From positions 1 through 64,000 of the forward strand of contig JBCBUC010000016.1 of assembly GCA_039818345.1 (NCBI GenBank): a stretch of 64,000 nucleotides of DNA, in the 5' to 3' direction. This DNA is from Parvularcula sp039818345. Its GTDB lineage: Bacteria; Pseudomonadota; Alphaproteobacteria; Caulobacterales; Parvularculaceae. How positions within the stretch are numbered: position 1 is the stretch's first letter; each line of letters begins with the position of its first letter. The position numbers and the translations under genes were made by a program. A model generated the notes under the pieces. That model was not told the origin of the DNA and did no database searches. It saw only the letters and a list, made by a program, of their open reading frames with translations. Positions 17,756 to 26,382 of the stretch are shown here, one piece after another.

Positions 17756-19339
17756 GTGGCGAACGAAGAGCATTTGGGAATCCTGCGACAGGGCGTGGAG
17801 GCCTGGAATGCCTGGCGACGCGAGAACACGGGCATCCGACCTGATCTGCAAGGCGCCGACCTGCGACGCGCCAAACTGGACGACGCTGACCTGCGAGGCG
17901 CCGACCTGCTAGACGCCAACCTGCGAGACGCCAACCTGCAAGGCGCCAACCTGCTAGGCGCCAACCTGCTAGGCGCCAACCTGCAAGGCGCCGACCTGCA
18001 AGACGCCGACCTGCAAGACGCCGACCTGCAAGACGCCGACCTGCAAGACGCCAACCTGGAAGGCGCCAACCTGCGACGCGCCGACCTGCAAGGCGCCAAC
18101 CTGCTAGGCGCCGAACTGCGACGCGCCAACCTGCTAGGCGCCAAGCTGCAAGGCGCCGACCTGCAAGACGCCAACCTGCAAGGCGCCGACCTGCAAGACG
18201 CCAACCTGCAAGGCGCCGACCTGCAAGACGCCAACCTGGAAGGCGCCAACCTGCGACGCGCCGAACTGCGAGGCGCTGACCTGCGACGCGCCGACCTGCG
18301 AGGCGCTCGCCTGGTGCCATCCCTTCCGCTCAGATACGTCAAGTTGTCCTGGCAAGAACTGCTGCGTGACACCATCGGTAACGCCGCAACTGAGTTGCCC
18401 AAAGGCATTCAACGCCCCGATTGGTGGGACACGGAGGAAGAGGAAGATCCAAACCCACGACCAGAACCAAGGGACTTGACCCAAGCAGAACAGATGAGCG
18501 GGCTCCCTCGCGCGTCGACCGGGCCCGATGACCGCCTCCAGCTCAGCGGACCGGAAAAGCGTGAGGACGTTCCCGAAAGTGAGCGTACCTCGCTCTTCAA
18601 GGTCGTCCGTACACAAGCGGAAAAACTCGGCAAGCGTTGGGTCAAATCCAACGCCGTGAGTCATGACGATGAAGGTGATGCGGATGACTTGCTGAACGCA
18701 ATCGGCGAGGATCCAGCGAATTTCGACGCGATCTACGTGAATGGTCTTCTCGAGACCATGGCCGCCATCCTTCCCCCAGATCTTGAAGACGCGGACCATC
18801 GGCTGGGTGCACTCCTGACGGCCCTTCGCGCATCGCTTCTTCGGTTAAGCCAGACCTATGCGGACTATCGCGCCTATGAACAGCGCGTCACGGATGAGGC
18901 AGCGGCCCCCCCATTGGCAGACGACGATGCAAACGAGTTCGCAGGGGTGGCCGATGACGAAAGCATGGAAGAAGCGTTGGAGCCTGCCTCCCTTGCGCGG
19001 CTCCAACGTTTCCGTGACTTATTTGTGCGAACACGGAGACTTTCTTCTGAGGTCTATGCGCGCGCCAAGCTTCTCTACCTTGGGGCGATACGCAATCTTT
19101 GGGCAGCGGCAACCACCCGACTTTGGCAAGTGCAAGATGAATTGGGTGAAGCCGCTGAGCCGATCTGGGAATGGATCGATCAAGAAACGGGCGAAATCAT
19201 CGCCAATGCGAGCCAAGAAGTGAAAGACGCCTACAAACGGTTTAAATCTAGCCCGCTCAGCAAACTCTGGAACCTCACGAAAAAGCTCAAGCCGCTTTTG
19301 GCCCCGATCGCGATCTTTTTGGGCCTCTCATCAGGATAG
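17756..19339 (+). CDS. Pentapeptide-repeat protein with long C-terminal domain
   Basis: The 527-residue protein starts at a GTG after GGAGGCGCGC. Residues 29-183 are about 31 consecutive A(D/N)LXX units, the pattern of the right-handed quadrilateral beta-helix. The remaining 340 residues are not repeats: an acidic, Pro-rich linker (EEEEDPNPRPEP), a helical region, and a hydrophobic C-terminus (LLAPIAIFLGLSSG) that may insert in the membrane. I do not recognise that domain. Some pentapeptide proteins mimic DNA and bind gyrase, but most have unknown roles, so no function is assigned. The gene separates mccBA from ivd. Confidence 0.85.
   Translation: MANEEHLGILRQGVEAWNAWRRENTGIRPDLQGADLRRAKLDDADLRGADLLDANLRDANLQGANLLGANLLGANLQGADLQDADLQDADLQDADLQDANLEGANLRRADLQGANLLGAELRRANLLGAKLQGADLQDANLQGADLQDANLQGADLQDANLEGANLRRAELRGADLRRADLRGARLVPSLPLRYVKLSWQELLRDTIGNAATELPKGIQRPDWWDTEEEEDPNPRPEPRDLTQAEQMSGLPRASTGPDDRLQLSGPEKREDVPESERTSLFKVVRTQAEKLGKRWVKSNAVSHDDEGDADDLLNAIGEDPANFDAIYVNGLLETMAAILPPDLEDADHRLGALLTALRASLLRLSQTYADYRAYEQRVTDEAAAPPLADDDANEFAGVADDESMEEALEPASLARLQRFRDLFVRTRRLSSEVYARAKLLYLGAIRNLWAAATTRLWQVQDELGEAAEPIWEWIDQETGEIIANASQEVKDAYKRFKSSPLSKLWNLTKKLKPLLAPIAIFLGLSSG
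17840..18304 (+). repeat. 15-bp tandem DNA repeats encoding the pentapeptides
   Basis: About 31 tandem copies of a 15-bp unit close to GGCGCCGACCTGCAA, including several identical neighbours such as the ADLQD run. Because the unit length is a multiple of three and the unit has no stop in most frames, long spurious ORFs appear on both strands here. The near-identity of adjacent units suggests recent copy-number change. Confidence 0.95.
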
Positions 19340-19426
19340 CCTTAATCACGGCGCCACATTGCCAAGCGTTGGAAGAACGCCCACAACCATCTCCAAAAAC
19401 CCCTGCCCGGGAGGAGGAGCAACGCC

Positions 19427-20599
19427 ATGATCCAGAACAGTTTTCAGGGCCTGAAATTTGGGCTGCCGGAGGAGATTGAGGATATCCGGTCCTCGGTCCA
19501 GCGCTTCGTGGATGACCGTATCGGGCCGATCGCCGGTGAGATTGATGAGAGCAATGACTTCCCCGCCCATCTTTGGGGGGAGATGGGGGAGCTGGGCGTG
19601 CTGGGTATCACCGTGCCGGAGGAATTTGGCGGTGCGGGGCTCGGTTACCTCGCCCATGCGGTGGTGATGGAAGAGATTAGCCGCGGCTCGGCCTCGGTCG
19701 GGCTCTCCTATGGTGCGCACTCGAACCTTTGCGTGAACCAGATCGCGCTCAACGGCAGTGACGAGCAGCGTGCGCGGTACCTGCCCAAACTCATCTCCGG
19801 TGAGCATGTGGGCGCGCTCGCCATGTCCGAGCCCGGCGCTGGATCCGATGTGGTGTCCATGTCCCTTCGCGCAGAGAAAAAGGGTGATCAGTACATCCTC
19901 AACGGCAACAAAATGTGGATCACCAATGGTCCGAACGCGGACACGCTGGTCGTCTATGCCAAAACCGACCCCAGCGCTGGTCCGCGCGGCATCACGGCTT
20001 TCCTGATCGAGAAAGGCTTTAAGGGCTTCTCCACTGCGCAAAAGCTCGACAAGCTGGGCATGCGCGGCTCGAACACCTGTGAGCTGGTGTTTGAGGATTG
20101 TGAAGTCCCCGAAGAGAACGTGATGGGCGGCGTCGGTGAAGGCGTCCGGGTGCTGATGAGTGGCCTCGACTATGAGCGCGCCGTGCTGGCCGCCGGGCCG
20201 ATCGGGATCATGCAGGCCGCGATCGATGTGGTCATGCCCTACGTCCACGAACGCAAACAATTCGGTCAGCCGATCGGTGAATTCCAGCTGATCCAAGGCA
20301 AGATCGCGGATATGTACTCGACGATGAACGCCTGCCGCGCCTATGTTTACGCGGTGAACGCCGCCTGCGATCGCGGTGAGACCACGCGCCAAGACGCAGC
20401 CGGCGTTATTCTCTATGCGGGCGAAAAGGCAACGCAAGTGGCGCTGGACGCCATCCAGATCCTCGGCGGCAACGGCTATATCAACGAATACCCGACGGGC
20501 CGCCTCCTGCGCGATGCCAAGCTCTATGAGATCGGCGCAGGAACATCAGAGGTCCGCCGTATGCTGATTGGCCGAGAGCTCTTTAAGCTGACAGCTTAA
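19427..20599 (+). CDS. ivd: Isovaleryl-CoA dehydrogenase
   Basis: The 390-residue acyl-CoA dehydrogenase has the FAD/substrate motifs AMSEPGAGSD, KMWITNG and EIGAGTSEVRRMLIGREL. The segment GLDYERAVLAAGP carries the catalytic Glu at the position used by isovaleryl-CoA dehydrogenase, distinct from the C-terminal Glu of most short-chain enzymes. It oxidises isovaleryl-CoA to 3-methylcrotonyl-CoA, the substrate of the nearby mccAB product. GGGAGGAGGAG precedes the ATG. It is on the opposite strand to mccBA, which is unusual because these genes are often one operon. Confidence 0.92.
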   Translation: MIQNSFQGLKFGLPEEIEDIRSSVQRFVDDRIGPIAGEIDESNDFPAHLWGEMGELGVLGITVPEEFGGAGLGYLAHAVVMEEISRGSASVGLSYGAHSNLCVNQIALNGSDEQRARYLPKLISGEHVGALAMSEPGAGSDVVSMSLRAEKKGDQYILNGNKMWITNGPNADTLVVYAKTDPSAGPRGITAFLIEKGFKGFSTAQKLDKLGMRGSNTCELVFEDCEVPEENVMGGVGEGVRVLMSGLDYERAVLAAGPIGIMQAAIDVVMPYVHERKQFGQPIGEFQLIQGKIADMYSTMNACRAYVYAVNAACDRGETTRQDAAGVILYAGEKATQVALDAIQILGGNGYINEYPTGRLLRDAKLYEIGAGTSEVRRMLIGRELFKLTA

Positions 20600-20624
20600 A
20601 AAAGGGTCGGCCTGCCACGCTCGA

Positions 20625-21383
20625 TCAGTTGCCGGTAGGCCTGATCGCGTGCAGCGGACGCACCGCCTCCGCCTCAATGATCCGGTAGTCGAAGGGGCGC
20701 GTGCAGGCCGCGTTCTGGCGGTCTGACCCCGCGATCCGGATAACCTCGTCGAAGGCCTCTTCGCACCGACCGTAGCGCGTTGGGTCTTGTTCAACACTCG
20801 TCCACCGAACCGCGAAAGCACGCACATCGCGCAAGCTCCACTCCTCTGGCACGCCCAACTGGACCGCAACGCGCTCTGATGTGATGGTCGCGTCGCCAAA
20901 GAAACGCTGCTCAAGCTCGTCCCAGCCGACGCCTCTCGTCGGGCACGACGCAAGAAGAAGCGACGCCTGCTGAGCACTGATGCTCTTCGACAAGCGGCCA
21001 TCCCCACAACGGGCCTCGACCGTGTAGATGGTCCGTGTCACCGCGGGTTCTTGGTCATCGCAGGCGTAACAAGACACAGCCGCGGGCTCTGCGGGGCTCG
21101 TGGCGCGCTCAACCGCTGGTTTGATGAACGCCTCTTGGTAGACGACGATAGAGGTGACTTCGGTCGCGCCCGCGGCCCCAAACAACGCCAAGAGTATCCG
21201 ATACGCCCACGTCGCAAAGTCGCGGAGATAGGCGAAATACCAAGGCGCCGGTTCAATAGGCTCGCTGGTGGCATCCTGGTGCCGGACCACAATGTCGATT
21301 TCAGCGGTGCCCGATCCTTTGCCGCCACCAATCACAATACCAGAATTACTATCGCCGTGGACTGACGAATCTGCTGTTAACAT
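20625..21383 (-). CDS. Uncharacterised single-helix membrane protein
   Basis: The 252-residue product has a Gly-rich N-terminus (IVIGGGKGSG), one membrane helix near residues 60-80 (ILLALFGAAGATEV), and a C-terminal domain with several Cys residues (SCYACDDQ, RCGDG, ASCP, GRCEEA), which suits an exported, disulfide-bonded domain. I recognise no family. It converges with ivd (25-bp gap) and is upstream of bkd on the same strand only in the sense of lying after its end. Confidence 0.5.
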   Translation of the reverse strand: MLTADSSVHGDSNSGIVIGGGKGSGTAEIDIVVRHQDATSEPIEPAPWYFAYLRDFATWAYRILLALFGAAGATEVTSIVVYQEAFIKPAVERATSPAEPAAVSCYACDDQEPAVTRTIYTVEARCGDGRLSKSISAQQASLLLASCPTRGVGWDELEQRFFGDATITSERVAVQLGVPEEWSLRDVRAFAVRWTSVEQDPTRYGRCEEAFDEVIRIAGSDRQNAACTRPFDYRIIEAEAVRPLHAIRPTGN

Positions 21384-21444
21384 GCCCCAACCCCACCCAT
21401 GTGTGCGCCAGCATTACCACAACCATTGGGCGATCAACAAGACA

Positions 21445-23010
21445 TCAGATGAAGAGTGTCGCCGGGAATTCGAGATAACCTTTGATGACCTGGATGAATT
21501 CAGCCGCATCATAACCGTCGACCACCCGGTGATCGAAGCTTGAGGAGAGGTTCATCACCTTCCTTGCCTCGACCTGCCCCATGGCATTGAAGCGCGGTAC
21601 GGTCTGGATCTTGTTGGGGCCGATGATGCCGACCTCCGGATGATTGATCACCGGTGTCGTGGTGACACCGCCCAGCGGGCCGAGGGACGTGATCGTGATC
21701 GACGATCCCGACAGCTCTTCCCGCTTTGCGGTTCCGTTGCGCGCCGCGGCGGAGACACGTTTGATCTCGTCGGCCATTTGCCACAGATCCATCGTCTCGG
21801 CGTGGCGCAAGACAGGAACAATCAGGCCATTGTCCGTCTGCGTGGCAATCCCAAGATGCGCAGCCCCATAACGGCGGACGATGCCTTCATCATCGTCAAA
21901 GCGCGCATTCATCTGCGGGAAGTCCCGGATCGCGAGGATCACTGCGCGACAAATATAGGGAAGAACCGTGAGCTTTGGCTGCTCGTCCCCTTTGGTCTTG
22001 TTCATATGCTGACGAAGCTCTTCGAGCGACGTCATATCGACCTCATCCACATAGGTGAAATGCGGAATGCGGCGCATCGACTCTTGCATCTTTTCAGCAA
22101 TTTTGCGCCGTAGGCCAATGACCTTGATCTCTTCGACCTGGTCATTGGGCATGGTGATGGGTGCCGATGGTGCTTTCGCCGTCACGCCGCCTGTAAAGTC
22201 ATCGAGATCCTGGTGGGTGATCCGGCCCTCCGGGCCCGAGCCCGCGACCGTTGAAAGATCGATGCCGCGCGCCATGGCCCGTGCGCGGACGGCCGGTGCC
22301 GCGAGCACTTTATCGCCGCTCGGCTGATGGGTCGGGGTCGGTGCAGTCGTCTCAGGACGCGGCGCTTGTTCCGCTGTGATCGCGGGCTCAGCGCCCTCCA
22401 CCTCTAGCTTGATGATCTCCGAGCCGACAGCCACGGTCTCGCCCACCTCGGCGCCGATCCATGCGACGACGCCGTCCCGCGGACTGGGGATCTCCACGGT
22501 GGCCTTGTCCGTCATCACATCGGCGAGGTTTTGGTCTGCAGTGACCCGGTCACCAACCTTGACGTGGATCTCAACAAACTCCGCCTCGGTGACACCCTCG
22601 CCCACGTCCGGCAATTTGATCGTGTACGATGAGCTGGCTCCAATCGACTCGGCCCGCGCGAGGTCCGGCGCTGGCGCGGGTGCTTTCTCGGCACGTTCGG
22701 CCGCGATCATCGCCTCCATCGGGTTGAGGAAGTCTTCTTCCTCATCGCTATCATCAGTAGGCGCCTCACCCTCAAGCTCAAGCTTGATGATCTCCGATCC
22801 AACAGCGATCACTTCACCCGGCTCAGGGCCGATCCAAATCACCTTACCTTGGCGCGGACTGGGAACTTCGACGGTGGCTTTGTCGGTCATCACATCAGCG
22901 AGATTTTGATCAGCCTCCACCATATCACCAACGGCAACGTGGAGCTCAACGAATTCCGCCTCGGTCACGCCTTCGCCGACATCGGGCAGTTTGATGGTAT
23001 GGACGGTCAT
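21445..23010 (-). CDS. bkdB: Branched-chain 2-oxoacid dehydrogenase E2 (dihydrolipoyl acyltransferase)
   Basis: The 521-residue protein has two lipoyl domains (about 4-78 and 128-203, each with the lipoyl Lys in TDKATVE), a peripheral-subunit-binding domain (APAVRARAMARGIDL) and a catalytic domain ending with SFDHRVVDGYDAAEF, which holds the catalytic His and Asp. Two lipoyl domains are more than the single one usual in BkdB. It overlaps the E1 beta gene by 4 bp. With E1 it turns branched 2-oxoacids into acyl-CoAs; no lpd (E3) gene is in the window. Confidence 0.9.
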   Translation of the reverse strand: MTVHTIKLPDVGEGVTEAEFVELHVAVGDMVEADQNLADVMTDKATVEVPSPRQGKVIWIGPEPGEVIAVGSEIIKLELEGEAPTDDSDEEEDFLNPMEAMIAAERAEKAPAPAPDLARAESIGASSSYTIKLPDVGEGVTEAEFVEIHVKVGDRVTADQNLADVMTDKATVEIPSPRDGVVAWIGAEVGETVAVGSEIIKLEVEGAEPAITAEQAPRPETTAPTPTHQPSGDKVLAAPAVRARAMARGIDLSTVAGSGPEGRITHQDLDDFTGGVTAKAPSAPITMPNDQVEEIKVIGLRRKIAEKMQESMRRIPHFTYVDEVDMTSLEELRQHMNKTKGDEQPKLTVLPYICRAVILAIRDFPQMNARFDDDEGIVRRYGAAHLGIATQTDNGLIVPVLRHAETMDLWQMADEIKRVSAAARNGTAKREELSGSSITITSLGPLGGVTTTPVINHPEVGIIGPNKIQTVPRFNAMGQVEARKVMNLSSSFDHRVVDGYDAAEFIQVIKGYLEFPATLFI

Positions 23011-24044
23011 GCTGCTGCGATCACTTTCTTCAAGGCATCACCAACGCGCTTTGGCCCGGGCAAATAGGCCCATTCCTGCGCATGCGGATAAGGAGTGTCC
23101 CAGCCGGTCACGCGCAACACTGGCGCTTCCAAACTGTAAAAACACCGCTCTTGAACCAGTGCTGCGAGTTCAGCGCCAAAGCCGCAGGTCTTTGTCGCTT
23201 CGTGAACGATGACACAGCGGCCCGTTTTTTTCACCGACGCAACAATCGTCTCAAGATCAAGCGGCACAAGAGAACGAAGATCAATCACCTCGGCATCGAT
23301 CCCCAGCTCCTCCGCCGCGGCAAGACAGACGTGGATCATCGTGCCATAGGCAAGAACCGTCACCGCGTCACCAGCGCGGCAGATTTCTGCTTTACCCAGA
23401 GGAACAGTATAATGCCCTTCAGGCACGTTTCCGCCTTCGTGTTTAGCCCAAGCCTGAAGCGGACGGTCATGATGTCCGTCAAAGGGGCCATTATAAAGGC
23501 GCTTAGGTTCAAAGAAAATGACCGGGTCCGGATCATCAATCGCTGCCAATAGCATCCCCTTGGCATCATAGGGATTGGACGGCATGACCACTTTGAGGCC
23601 CGAGACATGGGTGAAGATCGCTTCGGGTGATTGGCTGTGCGTTTGGCCGCCAAAAATACCGCCCCCTGTGGGGCTGCGGATTACCATCGGGCAGGTGAAC
23701 TCACCATTGGAACGATAGCGGATACGCGCCGCCTCTTGGCTGATTTGATCAAAAGCAGGGAAAATATAATCAGCAAACTGAATTTCAATAATCGGCTTTA
23801 GTCCGTAAGCCGCCATGCCAATGCCAGTCCCAACAATTCCGCCCTCAGATATCGGCGAGTCAAAGACGCGGGACGTGCCATACTTCTCCTGAAGACCGTC
23901 GGTGCAACGAAAGACACCGCCGAAATAACCGGAATCCTCACCAAAGGCGACGACGGTATCGTCTCGCTCCATCGCCACATCATGGGCATCACGGATCGCC
24001 TGGATCATGTTCATCTGGCGTGTGTTGGAAAGGGTCTCTGACAT
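23007..24044 (-). CDS. bkdA2: Branched-chain 2-oxoacid dehydrogenase E1 beta subunit
   Basis: The 345-residue product is a transketolase-like E1 beta: TPP-site region VVAFGEDSGYFGGVF, the segment SPISEGGIVGTGIGMA and the C-terminal domain (VIDLRSLVPLDLETI). I choose the ATG at 24044, 4 bp after the E1 alpha stop; a longer in-frame extension overlaps E1 alpha and is not family-like. The gene overlaps the E2 start by 4 bp, so E1 alpha, E1 beta and E2 form a tight operon. Confidence 0.92.
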   Translation of the reverse strand: MSETLSNTRQMNMIQAIRDAHDVAMERDDTVVAFGEDSGYFGGVFRCTDGLQEKYGTSRVFDSPISEGGIVGTGIGMAAYGLKPIIEIQFADYIFPAFDQISQEAARIRYRSNGEFTCPMVIRSPTGGGIFGGQTHSQSPEAIFTHVSGLKVVMPSNPYDAKGMLLAAIDDPDPVIFFEPKRLYNGPFDGHHDRPLQAWAKHEGGNVPEGHYTVPLGKAEICRAGDAVTVLAYGTMIHVCLAAAEELGIDAEVIDLRSLVPLDLETIVASVKKTGRCVIVHEATKTCGFGAELAALVQERCFYSLEAPVLRVTGWDTPYPHAQEWAYLPGPKRVGDALKKVIAAA

Positions 24045-24048
24045 CGTC

Positions 24049-25314
24049 TTAGTGCCCCGCTTCGTCTTGCTGCTCAACCAATCGGCCCGGAAGCTCTTCA
24101 TAGACTTGATCAAACATCGTCGAGGGCGATGCGCCGCGGCCATCATGCACCAAGCCGTGCTCCTCAGCGCGACGTTCCGCGTCACGCATTTCAATTTCCG
24201 CCGCCTGTTCTTGGGCGGCGATGTCGTCCGCAGTCATCACACCATTGATCAAAAGATGCTGTTTCAACCGCTCGATAGGATCGCCAAGGGGCCAAGCCGA
24301 CAGCTCATCCTTAGGCCGATATTTTGTCGGGTCGTCAGAGGTAGAATGGGCACCGCCGCGATAGGTCACAAATTCGATCCCCACAGCACCAAGCCCCATC
24401 CGTGCACGCTGCACCGCAAAGCGGCATGCAGCGACCACCGCCAGCAGATCATTTCCATCCACCCGCAATGCAGGAAGACCATAGGACGCAAGACGCGCAG
24501 CAAAGGTGTTGAGATCACCACCAGCGAATGCATTGGTCGAGGAGATCGCCCATTGATTGTTCACGACACAGAGGAGGCAAGGTGCGCGATAAACAGCTGC
24601 AAACAGATTGCCCCAATGCCAGTCACCTTCAGCGGTCGCACCATCGCCAATCCACGCGATCGCTACTTTATCATCTTGACGCATTGCCGACGCCATGGCC
24701 CAGCCAACGCCTTGTGCCCATTGCGTCGCGAGGTTGCCGGATATGGTGAAAAAGCCGACCTCACGGAAGGAGTAAAGAACAGGAAGCTGCTTACCCTTCA
24801 GAGAGTCTTTCTCGTTTGAGTAGATTTGGTTCATCATCCGCTCAGGATCAATGTTCCTTGTCAGGAGGATACTCTGTTGCCGATAAGTCGGAAAATGCAT
24901 GTCGCTGGTGTTGGTCGACAACGCAGCACCCGCACCAATGGCTTCTTCGCCGAGGCATTGGATGTAGAAACTGGTTTTTCCCTGGCGCTGGGCACGCATC
25001 ATGCGCTGGTCGAAAGCGCGCGTACGCATCATTGCCAGGAGCGCTGTTTTTTTCTCCGTGTCATTAACGACGTCAGCCCACGGACCCTCTGCCCGCCCCT
25101 CGTCATTTAAAACGCGAAGGAGCTTGTGGTGGTAAGGAGCAAAAGCATCGACAGGCGCATCGACCGCTAGGCGCGGTACGTCGCCGGGAGCGCCTTTATC
25201 AAGACTGGCAAAATTGGGTGTCTCGCCCGGCCTGGCGGGGGGTGCTGGAACCCGGAACCCAAATTCGGTTTCGCTATCACTTGGCGGCGTCGGCGCATCC
25301 ATAAAACCGTCCAT
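24049..25314 (-). CDS. bkdA1: Branched-chain 2-oxoacid dehydrogenase E1 alpha subunit
   Basis: The 421-residue protein has the TPP-binding motif from GDGATAEGDWHWG to VVNNQWAIS and the phosphorylation-loop-like YRGGAHSTSDDPTKYR. It decarboxylates 2-oxoisovalerate, 2-oxoisocaproate and 2-oxo-3-methylvalerate and passes the acyl group to E2. I place the start at the ATG at 25314, after GAGAGGACGCGATTGTC; the ORF remains open further upstream, but without family-like sequence. It heads the bkd operon, and the region in front of it holds two inverted repeats. Confidence 0.9.
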   Translation of the reverse strand: MDGFMDAPTPPSDSETEFGFRVPAPPARPGETPNFASLDKGAPGDVPRLAVDAPVDAFAPYHHKLLRVLNDEGRAEGPWADVVNDTEKKTALLAMMRTRAFDQRMMRAQRQGKTSFYIQCLGEEAIGAGAALSTNTSDMHFPTYRQQSILLTRNIDPERMMNQIYSNEKDSLKGKQLPVLYSFREVGFFTISGNLATQWAQGVGWAMASAMRQDDKVAIAWIGDGATAEGDWHWGNLFAAVYRAPCLLCVVNNQWAISSTNAFAGGDLNTFAARLASYGLPALRVDGNDLLAVVAACRFAVQRARMGLGAVGIEFVTYRGGAHSTSDDPTKYRPKDELSAWPLGDPIERLKQHLLINGVMTADDIAAQEQAAEIEMRDAERRAEEHGLVHDGRGASPSTMFDQVYEELPGRLVEQQDEAGH

Positions 25315-25350
25315 GACAATCGCGTCCTCTCGGCTTTCGCAGCCGAGACT

Positions 25351-25425
25351 GTCGCAGAATTTCACAGAATCGTCAGTGGCGGGACACTGTGAAATGTCGC
25401 GACCTGGCGCAACTTTAGGTCGCGA
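25351..25425. promoter_or_regulatory. Two overlapping inverted repeats in the bkd upstream region
   Basis: The first repeat has the perfect core TTTCACAG (25360-25367) and CTGTGAAA (25387-25394); its arms extend imperfectly to 17 bp each (14 of 17 matches). The second is TCGCGACC (25397-25404) and GGTCGCGA (25418-25425), perfect over 8 bp with a 13-nt loop. They lie 37-111 bp upstream of the bkd start, in the divergent gap to the DUF2807 gene. They are candidate regulator sites for bkd. Confidence 0.45.
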
Positions 25426-25568
25426 AGAATGCGTTCTTGAGACGATTAGCGCGCGGGCGGGCAAAATGTGCCAACGGCGCGGCAACTGACAAGACGAGAT
25501 GGACAACGCCCGGATTGAACTTAGCGTGCAAGCAAACCACATCTCTGAGGCTAACCACGCGGGGGCCC

Positions 25569-26204
25569 GTGATCCGTTTCATCCTTAAAACGCTCATTGT
25601 GATCAGCGCTTGGTTGCCGCCCGCAGCCTTATCGGAACCCTTTGACGTCGCGCCATTCTCGACCATCCGGGCCGTTGATGGTGTTGATGTCGTGGTGCGT
25701 CAAGGAGGAGAGCAAAGCGTTGTTCTTGCGCAAGGAAATGCTCCCTCAGATGCTAAGGTAACGGTCTCAAATGGCGTTTTAACGCTCGGGCGGGCGCGCA
25801 ATGGCGGGATCAGTACGCGTCTTGGTCATCAAGCGAGCTTACGCTTTGACGTGATGGCGCCGTCGCTCGAGGGATTAGATAGCCGCGCTGGCGCTGACGT
25901 CACCATCATAGGGGTCGACGCGACGTCATTGACCCTCGAAGCGCGCAGCGGTGCTGACATTAAGGTCAGCGGGACATGCGACACGCTGATTGTGACCGCG
26001 ACTGCTGGCGGGGATATCGACGCTCAGGATCTCAGCTGCCGCGAGGTGACTGCTCGATCATCAGGCGGCGGTGAGGTCTCCCTTGTCGCCACGTCTTCAG
26101 TTGACGCTGTCGCTTCATCAGGGAGCGATATTGTCGTCTATGGTGACCCGGCGACCCGAAAAACCCGCGACCGGACAGGCGGACGGGTTGTGATCCGAGA
26201 CTAA
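25569..26204 (+). CDS. Secreted DUF2807 (putative head GIN domain) protein
   Basis: The 211-residue product starts at a GTG (25569), has a signal peptide (FILKTLIVISAWLPPAALS) and then a beta-helix-like repeat pattern of GVDVVV, GADVTI, GADIKV, GGDIDA and GSDIVV. This is the DUF2807 fold, found in secreted or outer-surface proteins of unknown function. The alternative longer start at 25437 would put the signal peptide inside the protein. It is divergent from bkd and stands before the exopolysaccharide pair with a 178-bp gap. Confidence 0.7.
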   Translation: MIRFILKTLIVISAWLPPAALSEPFDVAPFSTIRAVDGVDVVVRQGGEQSVVLAQGNAPSDAKVTVSNGVLTLGRARNGGISTRLGHQASLRFDVMAPSLEGLDSRAGADVTIIGVDATSLTLEARSGADIKVSGTCDTLIVTATAGGDIDAQDLSCREVTARSSGGGEVSLVATSSVDAVASSGSDIVVYGDPATRKTRDRTGGRVVIRD

Positions 26205-26382
26205 ATTCGGCTCCTAAGATGGGCTTTGCCGTATTTTAACGATCAGCACTGTTTCTACAGGGCAACATACGGTTTGCGCCGAGACGGTCATCGTCTGTCA
26301 AAGGAAGTCCGCTAGGCGCTAATCGGAAGGGCGCTTTGTAACGCGCGGGGCCGGCACATGTTGCCGCCGGCAATGGTGATCG

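Noticed and set aside
15742..18408. 888-codon minus-strand frame that extends mccB through the pentapeptide gene
   Set aside because: The extra 355 codons are low-complexity Arg/Ser/Leu repeats antisense to the 15-bp tandem units; a proper GTG with AAAGGAG at 17343 gives the normal MccB length.
17616..18799. Long repeat-containing frames on the minus strand at 17616-18320 and 18134-18799
   Set aside because: They are mirror frames of the tandem repeats, which lack stops because the unit length is a multiple of three.
24007..24819. 270-codon plus-strand frame over bkdA1
   Set aside because: Antisense to a clear E1 alpha gene; no start signal or domain.
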